From Bacteroidia bacterium (lineage in GTDB: Bacteria; Bacteroidota; Bacteroidia; Chitinophagales; Saprospiraceae): DNA of 64,000 nucleotides. The stretch is from assembly GCA_030430845.1 (NCBI GenBank), contig JAUIKE010000017.1, positions 1-64,000 on the forward strand. The letters run 5' to 3'. Below the pieces are notes generated by a model. It was given only the letters and a program-made list of their open reading frames with translations, did no database searches and was not told the origin of the DNA. The position numbers and the translations under genes are program-made. Below, in pieces: positions 25,399 through 32,839 of the stretch; position 1 is the first letter of the stretch, and each line of letters begins with the position of its first letter.

Positions 25399-26637
25399 AT
25401 GAAAAAAAGACGGGTAGAGTTAATGGCACCAGCCGGAAATTTTGAATCGATGATGGCAGCGATACAGGGCGGAGCCGATGCTGTTTATTTTGGTATTGAA
25501 CAATTAAATATGCGGGCCAGGGCAACCATGAATTTTACTTTGGAGGATCTGGCAGATATTTCTAAACTGTGTCAAAAGCATCAAGTCAAATCATATATCA
25601 CGCTCAATACCATTCTTTATGATCACGACCTGAGCTTGATGAAAAGAATTGTGGAAGAAGCTCTGGAACACGGCATTTCTGCTGTAATTGCCTCCGATCA
25701 GGCAGTTATTAACTATGCCCACTCAAAGGGGATGCCCGTTCATATTTCTACCCAAACTAATATTTCCAATATTGAAACGGTCAAGTTTTATGCTCATTTT
25801 GCCGATGTGATGGTGCTGGCCCGTGAATTGAGCCTGATGCAGGTCAAAGATATTACTCGTGCAATTGAACGAGAGCAGATTAAAGGCCCTTCCGGCGAAT
25901 TGATACGCATAGAAGTATTTGCCCATGGAGCTTTGTGCATGGCAATCTCAGGCAAATGTTACCTGAGTTTGCATACTCATAATTCTTCGGCTAACAGGGG
26001 TGTTTGCATTCAAAATTGCCGACGGCAGTACGAAGTGAAGGATCGGGACGAGGGCTTTGAGTATCAGATCGAGAACGAATACATCATGTCGCCTAAAGAC
26101 CTCAATACGTTGCCTTTTATTGACAAGCTCCTGGATGCAGGGGTAGATGTGCTCAAAATTGAAGGTCGGGCTCGTGCTCCTGAGTACGTGAAAACAGTGA
26201 CAGCTACTTACAGGGCAGCCATCAATGCAGTTCAACAGGGGACATTTAATCAGGAAAAAGTAGATCATTGGATGAATGAAGTAGAAAAGGTCTACAATCG
26301 AGGCTTTTGGGGAGGCTATTATCTGGGGAAAAAACTAGGGGAATGGTCAGATACTTATGGTTCTAAGGCCACAACTAAGAAAATTTACCTGGGAAGAGGC
26401 GTCCATTATTTTTCCAAAATCAAGGTAGGGGAGTTCAAAATTGAAAGCCACCAGTTGAAAAAAGGAGACCAATTGCTCGTCACCGGACCAACCACCGGAG
26501 TACTGGAGTTTACAGCCGAAGAAATTCAGCTTGATAATAAAGAAGTAGACAGTGTGCCCAGAGGTGTTCATTGCTCGATCAAGGTCCCTGAGAAAATCAG
26601 AGCTTCTGATAAACTTTATAAAATAGTGGAAGCCTAA
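25399..26637 (+). CDS. trhP: U32-family protein, probable TrhP (tRNA U34 hydroxylation)
   Basis: The product has 412 residues. It opens with ELMAPAGNFESMMAAIQGGADAVYFG, and the U32 signature is present as EVFAHGALCMAISGKCYLS with the Cys-rich NRGVCIQNCRRQY just after. The C-terminal U32-associated beta domain is at about 330-410. Of the U32 branches (RlhA, UbiU/V, TrhP), length and N-terminus suit TrhP, which with prephenate-derived chemistry makes 5-hydroxyuridine at tRNA position 34. The stop overlaps the ferredoxin start by one base, so the two are coupled. The Cys residues may hold an Fe-S cluster, as shown for relatives. Confidence 0.82.
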   Translation: MKKRRVELMAPAGNFESMMAAIQGGADAVYFGIEQLNMRARATMNFTLEDLADISKLCQKHQVKSYITLNTILYDHDLSLMKRIVEEALEHGISAVIASDQAVINYAHSKGMPVHISTQTNISNIETVKFYAHFADVMVLARELSLMQVKDITRAIEREQIKGPSGELIRIEVFAHGALCMAISGKCYLSLHTHNSSANRGVCIQNCRRQYEVKDRDEGFEYQIENEYIMSPKDLNTLPFIDKLLDAGVDVLKIEGRARAPEYVKTVTATYRAAINAVQQGTFNQEKVDHWMNEVEKVYNRGFWGGYYLGKKLGEWSDTYGSKATTKKIYLGRGVHYFSKIKVGEFKIESHQLKKGDQLLVTGPTTGVLEFTAEEIQLDNKEVDSVPRGVHCSIKVPEKIRASDKLYKIVEA

Positions 26638-26864
26638 TGGTAATCATAACTCATTTCCGGAAAAAATGCATCGGATGTAATTACTGTGTAGAGATTGCCC
26701 ATCAGTATTGGCGGATGTCCAAAAAAGACGGGAAAAGTGTATTACTTGGCGCGAAGGAGAAAAAAGGGATTTTTACCCTCAGAACAAATGAGGCTGCTCT
26801 TGAAGCTAATCAATCCGCAGCAAAGGCCTGCCCGGTGAATGTGATTCAAGTAAAGGAAATTTAA
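26637..26864 (+). CDS. Small [4Fe-4S] ferredoxin
   Basis: The product has 75 residues. CIGCNYC at about 11-17 plus a lone Cys before Pro (ACPVNVI, about 64) give the CxxCxxC...CP pattern for one [4Fe-4S] cluster. It lies at the edge of the U32 gene (stop and start share one base), which suggests electron supply or cluster transfer to that enzyme. The link is inference; the cluster motif is plain. Confidence 0.88.
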   Translation: MVIITHFRKKCIGCNYCVEIAHQYWRMSKKDGKSVLLGAKEKKGIFTLRTNEAALEANQSAAKACPVNVIQVKEI

Positions 26865-27171
26865 GATATATCAATAGCCTCATGCTTTAGCTTGGAGACG
26901 GTAGGTGGCACCCTAATTTATTCGCCCCAGCGGGGCAGAAAGCCCGCCCCTACTGGGCTTCAATAATGCTTATACCCCTTTCCCCCAGTCTGAAGCCTGA
27001 GGTTATTAAAAGATCCTGCCTATGGCAGGTTTATGATCTAAATATGGTTACAAATCATTTCAAAATTGAACCATCCTCTTTTATCTCTTACCCCTGATTC
27101 GCGTGACTCATGTTGATTTTGAACACATATTGATAAAATTTAAATTTATTTCACAATAACAATCAATATTC
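26865..27171. other. Intergenic stretch without a recognised gene
   Basis: It contains GC-rich imperfect repeats (about 26925-26965, GCCCCAGCGGGGC and GAAGCCCAGT-like symmetry) and is otherwise AT-rich. A long minus-strand frame entering from 28211 lies wholly antisense to the regulator gene and is not credible. Confidence 0.5.
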
Positions 27172-27202
27172 TTGCACATTATTGTTCTTGAAGTTATATT
27201 TG
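27172..27202 (+). promoter_or_regulatory. Promoter of the NtrC-like gene
   Basis: TTG at 27172-27174, a 20-bp spacer and TATATTTG at 27195-27202 match the consensus. The start of transcription is expected near 27208, giving a leader of about 85 nt. Confidence 0.65.
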
Positions 27203-27236
27203 TCTTATAGTGATTTTTTTGTATTAGTATAAATTT

Positions 27237-27269
27237 GATTTGACAGGGTGGAGCATTTTTTGTCAAATC
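27237..27269. promoter_or_regulatory. Inverted repeat in the leader of the NtrC-like gene
   Basis: GATTTGACA (27237-27245) and TGTCAAATC (27261-27269) form a perfect 9-bp inverted repeat with a 15-bp spacer, between the predicted transcript start and the ATG at 27295. It could be an operator or an RNA hairpin. Confidence 0.5.
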
Positions 27270-27294
27270 AAAGGAAAGAAAAACTACAACAGCA

Positions 27295-28581
27295 ATGGCA
27301 AGGATATTAATTGTGGATGATGAGGCCAGCATCAGACGTACCTTAAAGGACATACTGGAATTCGAAAAATACGAAGTAGATGAAGCGAAGGATGGCATGG
27401 AGTGCCTCGTAAAACTCAAGAAAGATAAGTATGATGTAATCCTTCTGGATATTAAAATGCCGAAAATGGACGGCATGGAGGTATTAGAAAGATTGTCTGT
27501 TCTGGCTCCTGACACACCTGTGATCATGATATCAGGCCATGCGAACATAGATACCGCTGTAGATGCGGTCAAAAAAGGAGCTTTTGACTTTATCAGCAAA
27601 CCACCCGACCTGAACCGCCTGCTCATCACCTTGCGAAATGCAATGGATAAATCCAGCCTGATTACCGAAACAAAAGTACTCAAGCACAAAGTTTCCCGCT
27701 CAAAAATACAAGAGATGATCGGAGAATCTGCTCCGATAGGCAAGATCAAAGAAACCATCGAGCAGGTGGCACCAACCGATGCACGCGTTCTGATTATGGG
27801 GCCGAACGGAACCGGGAAAGAATTGGTAGCCCGGTGGATACACGAAAAAAGCCACAGGAAGGGCAGTCCTCTGGTTGAGGTCAACTGCGCCGCTATTCCT
27901 TCCGAACTTATAGAAAGTGAGTTGTTTGGGCATGAAAAAGGTTCTTTTACCTCTGCCGTCAAACAACGGATCGGCAAATTTGAGGAGGCCAATGAGGGCA
28001 CCTTGTTCCTGGATGAGATCGGGGACATGAGCCTGAAAGCCCAGGCCAAGGTGTTGCGGGCCTTACAAGAAAATCGCATTACCAGGGTAGGGGGCAATAA
28101 GGAGATTAAAGTGAATGTGCGGGTCATTGCCGCTACCAATAAAGACCTGCGAAAAGAAATCAGAGAAGGACGATTTCGGGAAGACCTTTTCCATCGTCTC
28201 GCCGTTATCATTGCTCAGGTTCCCGCTTTAAATGATCGAAGAGACGATATCCCTTTGCTGATCGCACACTTCAATGAAATAATCTGCAAGGAATACGGCA
28301 TTTCACCAAAAACCATTACGGGCGGAGCAATTGAAAGATTACAAGGCCTCAACTGGACCGGGAACATCCGTGAGCTGCGCAATGTTGTTGAACGTTTGAT
28401 CATTCTCAGCGGCCCGGTGATCACCCTAAATGAAGTAGAGCAATATGTAACACCGGTCAGTGCGTCGCCTATTGAAGAGTATCGTGCTTTATTCGATCGC
28501 TTTGATGATCTGGAGTCTTTACAACAATTTATTGCCGAGCGCTACAAGGCTTATAAAAATAAAAACGGTGTAGCTGTATAA
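27295..28581 (+). CDS. NtrC-like response regulator with altered GAFTGA loop and no clear HTH
   Basis: The product has 428 residues. Residues 1-120 are a receiver (ILIVDDEAS, phospho-acceptor Asp in VILLDIKMPKMDG, Lys in FISKPP). About 140-380 is an AAA+ ATPase: Walker A MGPNGTGKELVARW, then ELFGHEKGSFTSAVKQRIG where sigma-54 activators have GAFTGA, Walker B GTLFLDEIGDM and the sensor/Arg region. The C-terminal 45 residues (EYRALFDRFDDLESLQQFIAERY) lack the Fis-type helix-turn-helix. The two Gly-to-Ser/Ala-type changes in the loop and the missing HTH suggest it is not an ordinary sigma-54 activator. No sensor kinase is adjacent. Confidence 0.85.
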   Translation: MARILIVDDEASIRRTLKDILEFEKYEVDEAKDGMECLVKLKKDKYDVILLDIKMPKMDGMEVLERLSVLAPDTPVIMISGHANIDTAVDAVKKGAFDFISKPPDLNRLLITLRNAMDKSSLITETKVLKHKVSRSKIQEMIGESAPIGKIKETIEQVAPTDARVLIMGPNGTGKELVARWIHEKSHRKGSPLVEVNCAAIPSELIESELFGHEKGSFTSAVKQRIGKFEEANEGTLFLDEIGDMSLKAQAKVLRALQENRITRVGGNKEIKVNVRVIAATNKDLRKEIREGRFREDLFHRLAVIIAQVPALNDRRDDIPLLIAHFNEIICKEYGISPKTITGGAIERLQGLNWTGNIRELRNVVERLIILSGPVITLNEVEQYVTPVSASPIEEYRALFDRFDDLESLQQFIAERYKAYKNKNGVAV

Positions 28582-28925
28582 TAAAGTGTTGAAAAAATCT
28601 GCCGGGATAGCAGATTACGGACGTGGAGTGATAGTCAGCCACCTAACTTTCTAGGTGCAAATTGCGATGAAGCGTCTAAAGTTCAAGGTTTATGTTGGGC
28701 CTTTGGCCCATGCGTTCCTTGAAGCCACCTCCTTTGGGGGTGGTAGTTCACTCAGTTAGTATTCATCCCAAAAAACTAAAGTTATTCAATCCCACCGTTT
28801 CCCAAGTGGGGTCGATGCATAATCGGCCCCTATTTTTTTTGCAATAGATATCTATTCCATTACTTAAAAAAAAATTGCGAAATTGCTTCTAAATTGCGAG
28901 CAACCAACAACAAACAACTAAGAAG
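28582..28925. other. Intergenic stretch before the LOG gene
   Basis: Only short hairpins are seen: TTGGGCC/GGCCCA near 28693-28710 and CCACCTCC/GGGGGTGG near 28726-28743. A CGATGAAGC-type stretch with AATTGCGAT at about 28657 resembles the ends of the HtrA-flanking repeats, but no paired end was found. Confidence 0.4.
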
Positions 28926-29627
28926 ATGCAAAAGCACGAAATGAGAACCTGGGGGAAAAGCGTCAAAGCAGAAAACTCCTGGACATTGTTCAAAGTTATT
29001 TCAGAACTGGTAGAAGGCTTTGAGACGCTCAATGAAATCGGTCCCTGTGTATCCGTTTTCGGCTCATCGCGAACAAAGCCCGGTAATCCCTATTATCAAA
29101 CGGCTGTTGAGGTCGGCACCTTGTTAACTGAAGCCGGGTATGGGGTTATTACCGGTGGAGGCCCCGGAATTATGGAGGCCGGCAATAAAGGAGCTTCTCT
29201 GGCCGGAGGGAAATCAGTAGGGCTTAATATTGAACTGGAGTTTGAAAAAGGAAGCAATCCGTTCATCGACTATGACAAATTAATCAACTTCAGGTACTTC
29301 TTCGTCCGCAAAGTCATGTTTGTCAAATACGCTCAGGCCTTTATCGTACTTCCGGGGGGCATGGGGACGATGGACGAGTTGTTTGAGGTCATTACCCTGG
29401 TGCAGACCAAAAAAATAGATCGGGTACCCATCATTTTAGTAGGATCAGAGTTTTGGTCAGGTTTAAAAGGTTGGATAAAAAACGTGATGCTCGAGCAGGC
29501 CGGTAATATTAGCCCTCAAGATCTCGAGCTTTTGCCGATTGTGGATGATCCCAAAGAAGCGATCGAATTGATCAATGCTTTTTATGAAAAAGGGGAAGAA
29601 GATCTGCGACCAAATTATACTTTATAG
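28926..29627 (+). CDS. LOG-family nucleotide 5'-monophosphate phosphoribohydrolase
   Basis: The product has 233 residues. It has the SGPCVSVFGSSR-like first strand, GYGVITGGGPGIMEAGNKGA and the signature PGGMGTMDELFEV (PGGxGTxxE), whose Arg/Glu residues cut the N-glycosidic bond. Many relatives are misnamed lysine decarboxylases; the proven role of LOG is release of free cytokinin-type bases from nucleotides. The starting MQKHEMRTWGKSVK extends the core fold by about 25 residues. No neighbour clarifies the substrate. Confidence 0.88.
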   Translation: MQKHEMRTWGKSVKAENSWTLFKVISELVEGFETLNEIGPCVSVFGSSRTKPGNPYYQTAVEVGTLLTEAGYGVITGGGPGIMEAGNKGASLAGGKSVGLNIELEFEKGSNPFIDYDKLINFRYFFVRKVMFVKYAQAFIVLPGGMGTMDELFEVITLVQTKKIDRVPIILVGSEFWSGLKGWIKNVMLEQAGNISPQDLELLPIVDDPKEAIELINAFYEKGEEDLRPNYTL

Positions 29628-29723
29628 TTAAGGAAGGTCGAGGGCCGAAGGAGAGGAGTAGATAGTTTTTTATGGACCACTTTAACCTTTGCTGCCCTTC
29701 GATCCTCGATTTTTACTTAAATG

Positions 29724-29766
29724 AAGTTTACTAATCCCTCCATTGCATTCCGGACTTAGTAATCTT
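29724..29766 (-). repeat. Dispersed intergenic repeat, copy A
   Basis: The reverse complement matches 49311-49353 at 37 of 43 positions (ATTACTAAG...CAATGGAGGGATT). It sits in a 392-bp gap (29628-30019) that also has purine-rich AAGGAAGGTCGAGG and pyrimidine-rich CGCCCTTCG segments on either side, and no convincing gene. Confidence 0.65.
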
Positions 29767-30019
29767 CGCCTCTCGCCCTTCGAATTTCGTCCTTTCCCCT
29801 TCCTTTTTTTCTCTAATGAATAGGGGGATGCATACCACTTGTGCATCTTACATACAGAAAGTCCTCATTGGTTGATTACATTATACATCCAGACGCAACG
29901 CTGGAAGATGGAAATGAGAACTTTGTCTGAAAAACGGTTCCTCAGGCAACCAATCTGCCGGCATAAGCGTTTTTTAAAAAAACTTTTGAAAAGTGGTAAA
30001 ACGAACAACCTATTCGACC

Positions 30020-30250
30020 ATGGAACAGCAGATTATTGATTTGATCAGCTGGAACCTCAAAATTCCAAGTGCCCAGATTAACCCATATTCAGATCTAGCA
30101 GATGACCTGCATTTGGATGCTATCGACAAGACTTTACTGATTGCTGACCTGGAGGCACAGTTTGGAATTTTCCTTACGCCCGAAGAAGCCTCTAGTATTC
30201 AAACTGTACGGGATGCTTGCAATTATTTTACCAACCGATTTGCAGCTTAA
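30020..30250 (+). CDS. Acyl-carrier-protein-like protein lacking the phosphopantetheine serine
   Basis: The product has 76 residues, the size of ACP, with a matching helix layout (MEQQIIDLISWNL, INPYSDLADDLHLDAIDK, LLIADLEAQFGIFLTPEEA, TVRDACNYF). The segment equal to DSLD of true ACPs reads DAID, so the serine that carries the prosthetic group is alanine (codon GCT). It therefore should not carry acyl chains. It may be a regulatory or structural ACP homologue. A GTG at 29993 would add nine residues without ACP counterpart. The next gene, 113 bp on, is unknown. Confidence 0.75.
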   Translation: MEQQIIDLISWNLKIPSAQINPYSDLADDLHLDAIDKTLLIADLEAQFGIFLTPEEASSIQTVRDACNYFTNRFAA

Positions 30251-30363
30251 AACGCACAACCTCACTAGTATCCCGAAAACGACCTGAAAAATAGAGATTG
30301 AGTTAAAAAGGAATACCTTCTTTTCAAATAAGGTTTTTCTTTTTCTGTATCTTTCAGACAAAA

Positions 30364-30969
30364 ATGTCCGGAAAGAGAACTGAAGATTTATCTAGGATAG
30401 CCTACGACCTGAAGATGTCCTTTCAAGAAAAGGACGGCTGGAACCTGCATACTCTTCTGGAAGATTTCAAATTGTTTCGAGTAGGTGGGCGAAGAGAGAT
30501 CAGCAATCTCATGTATCGATCTGACCCCATGATGAATTCGGAGGTCTTCATCTTTGATTACAGATTTGTAGTATCTACCGGAAAAACCACCAAAGTTTTT
30601 AACCAAACTGTTTTTTTCGTTCATTCCAAAAAATTAGGACTCCCCTTCTTCACCATGAAGCCTGAGAACTTTTTTCATACCATAGGCAGTTGGCTTGGGA
30701 TAGAAGACATTGATTTTGAGGAGTATCCTAAGTTTTCCAAACAATATTACCTGAAAGGCGATGATGAAGATTATATCCGCCATGTGATGGGCGACGAGAT
30801 CTTGAAGTTTTTCTCAGTAGAAAAAAAGTGGTTCTTAGAGGGCGTGAATTATTACCTGGTTTTTTATCGAAGAGATAAATTGTTGAGCCCCAATCAGGTA
30901 AAACGCTTTTACCAACAAGGCATGCACCTATTCGAGCTTTTTCAGGATAAAAGCTGGCAAATTGAATGA
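30364..30969 (+). CDS. Conserved hypothetical cytoplasmic protein
   Basis: The product has 201 residues, with no signal peptide or membrane helix. I do not recognise a named family. It looks alpha/beta and soluble, with many aromatics: SEVFIFDYRFVVSTGKTTKVF, LPFFTMKPENFFHTIGSWLG, WFLEGVNYYLVFYRRDKLL. The pattern 'phosphotransfer-free, F-x-M-x-P-E-x-F' recalls uncharacterised proteins that occur near membrane-associated genes, but I cannot assign a function. It is downstream of the ACP-like gene in the same direction. Confidence 0.65.
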   Translation: MSGKRTEDLSRIAYDLKMSFQEKDGWNLHTLLEDFKLFRVGGRREISNLMYRSDPMMNSEVFIFDYRFVVSTGKTTKVFNQTVFFVHSKKLGLPFFTMKPENFFHTIGSWLGIEDIDFEEYPKFSKQYYLKGDDEDYIRHVMGDEILKFFSVEKKWFLEGVNYYLVFYRRDKLLSPNQVKRFYQQGMHLFELFQDKSWQIE

Positions 30970-30970
30970 T

Positions 30971-31018
30971 TAAAATTGAAGATTTGATCCGATAGCGGTT
31001 CAAATCTTTAATTTTTCA
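30971..31018 (+). terminator. Hairpin after the hypothetical gene
   Basis: AAGATTTGA (30979-30987) pairs with TCAAATCTT (31000-31008), with CC/GG inside and an AAAATT/AATTTT extension; a T-run follows at 31011. It begins 2 bp after the stop codon. Confidence 0.7.
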
Positions 31019-31048
31019 CCTTCATAAAAACATCAGAACACACTTTAA

Positions 31049-32260
31049 ATGAAAACAATTTACCAAGCACCTATTTTGTTTTGCCTGCTATTTATTTTGT
31101 TCAGCTGTCGGGAAGAGCCCACCTTAATCGGCCAAAAAAAGAACGCTCAATGGTATAAGGGAAATCTCCATACTCATTCTTTATGGAGTGACGGAGACGA
31201 TTACCCTGAGATGATCATGGATTGGTACAAATCGAATAGCTATCATTTTATCGGCTTATCCGATCATAATACTCTTCAAGAAGGTGAAAAGTGGGTACGT
31301 GTTCCGGATAATAAGATTCGGCGAGACGCCTATCAGGAATATTTTGACAAATACGGAACGGATTGGGTGGAGAGCCGCGAAGACACACCCGGGCTGGAAG
31401 TTCGCCTGAAGACACTAGAAGAATACAGGTCCTTATTTGAAGAAGAGGGCTCCTTTTTAATTCTTAAAAGCGAAGAGATCACGGATGGATTTGAAGGGAA
31501 ACCCATTCATATCAATGTGACGAATGTAAAGGAACTTGTTCAGCCGAGGCATGGCAATAGTGTCGTAGAGGTCATGCAAAATAACATCGATGCCGTTTTG
31601 GAGCAAAGAGAAGCGAGCGGTCAACCTATGTTTCCACACATTAATCATCCCAATTTTGTGTGGGGTATCACGGCGGAAGAAATGATGCAACTGGAAGGGG
31701 AGCGGTTTTTTGAGGTGTTCAACGGACATCCTTTAGTCAACAATTATGGAGATTCCATTCGGATTGGCACGGAAGCAATGTGGGACCTTATAAATCATCA
31801 TTACATTCAAAAAGGCCAGCCGCTGATGTATGGTCTTGCGACAGATGACAGTCATAATTATCACCTATTTGGCTTGGAATACAGTAATTCTGGTCGGGCA
31901 TGGGTGATGGTTGAGTCTGAAGATCTTACACCGCAGTCTTTGATCCGGAATTTGGAGGAAGGGAATTTTTATAGTACGACAGGGGTGGAGTTAGAATATT
32001 TCGGTGTGAGAAACAATGAGTATGTAGTCAAAGTAAAGCCTGAGGGAGGGGTAAATTATCAAATTCAGGTCATTGCTTGGCTGGAAGGTGCGGATGAGCC
32101 GAAGGTAATGGAAACGGTAGAGGGGGAAAGCATTTCATATAGATTGGGAGGCCAAGAATTATTCGTACGTGCCAAGGTGATTTCTGACAAGGTGAAGGAT
32201 AATCCGTTCATGTCGGGTGATGTGGAGGTGGCTTGGACGCAGCCGGTGGGGGAGAGGTGA
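31049..32260 (+). CDS. PHP-domain lipoprotein (metal-dependent phosphoesterase-like)
   Basis: The product has 403 residues with a lipoprotein signal (LLFILFSCREE). The PHP domain begins NLHTHSLWSDGDD (HxH), then IGLSDHNTL, HINHPNF, and a late DDSHNYH, the metal-binding motifs of the fold. A C-terminal beta domain of about 100 residues follows. PHP lipoproteins of this length are common in Bacteroidota; some are predicted phosphodiesterases or phosphatases, but substrates are unknown. Monocistronic, followed by a 34-bp palindrome. Confidence 0.8.
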   Translation: MKTIYQAPILFCLLFILFSCREEPTLIGQKKNAQWYKGNLHTHSLWSDGDDYPEMIMDWYKSNSYHFIGLSDHNTLQEGEKWVRVPDNKIRRDAYQEYFDKYGTDWVESREDTPGLEVRLKTLEEYRSLFEEEGSFLILKSEEITDGFEGKPIHINVTNVKELVQPRHGNSVVEVMQNNIDAVLEQREASGQPMFPHINHPNFVWGITAEEMMQLEGERFFEVFNGHPLVNNYGDSIRIGTEAMWDLINHHYIQKGQPLMYGLATDDSHNYHLFGLEYSNSGRAWVMVESEDLTPQSLIRNLEEGNFYSTTGVELEYFGVRNNEYVVKVKPEGGVNYQIQVIAWLEGADEPKVMETVEGESISYRLGGQELFVRAKVISDKVKDNPFMSGDVEVAWTQPVGER

Positions 32261-32275
32261 TAGTTTTACTATCTT

Positions 32276-32309
32276 TAGACCTCAAAGGTCTCGAGACCTT
32301 TGAGGTCTA
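32276..32309. terminator. Perfect 34-bp palindrome after the PHP gene
   Basis: TAGACCTCAAAGGTCTC pairs perfectly with its complement around CTC|GAG with no loop. It starts 15 bp after the stop codon. No T-run follows; it could act as terminator or processing site. Confidence 0.6.
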
Positions 32310-32430
32310 GGGATTAGCGCAAGGGGAGTTCATTATAGTTTGCAATATTCACAATACCAGACGATTACGGCCAATACCCCGAAGCTTATAATGGTTTTTC
32401 TAAAAATCCATTCCTGCTCCCTGTCCAAAA

Positions 32431-32460
32431 AATGAAAGGATTTGAAAGACTTTGAAAGGA
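32431..32460. repeat. 10-bp tandem repeat, three units
   Basis: The units are AATGAAAGGA, TTTGAAAGAC and TTTGAAAGGA. A related 10-bp array lies at 63061-63100. The rest of the gap 32310-32839 before dnaE is AT-rich and shows no gene. Confidence 0.6.
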
Positions 32461-32839
32461 TGCACTACAATTGGATGAAAATTCAATATGTGGCATGATA
32501 GTGTTACTTTTAAAGCTGGGTGAAGCTCGAAAACACTTTGCTTCCCTTCCTGGAAAACCCTGTTTTTTTCAAAAAAATAGAATAACCTCCTCTTTTTTGC
32601 TGATAATCAGAACCTACCGATTTTTACTAACAAGATGTGGAAAACTACTCTGTTAAATACTTACCTACATTAAACTAATTGTTGTAAATTAATTGTTATT
32701 TCTAAACGATCAGATTTTTTTCTCGCTGCCCTTGAACCAGGCTTCACTTGGAATAATGAAGCAATTCATAGTACTTATGCCCCTGATTCATAAAAGCAGC
32801 GTCCCAATACCCATTACTCAATACGCAATACCATAAAAG

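Noticed and set aside
27108..28211. A 367-residue minus-strand frame
   Set aside because: It is wholly antisense to the well-supported NtrC-like gene and its translation is Ser/Arg-rich without motifs.
29839..30039. 66-residue frame before the ACP-like gene
   Set aside because: It overlaps the start of the better supported gene and lacks any recognisable pattern.
32471..32656. 61-residue frame upstream of dnaE
   Set aside because: Short, motif-free and within AT-rich intergenic DNA.
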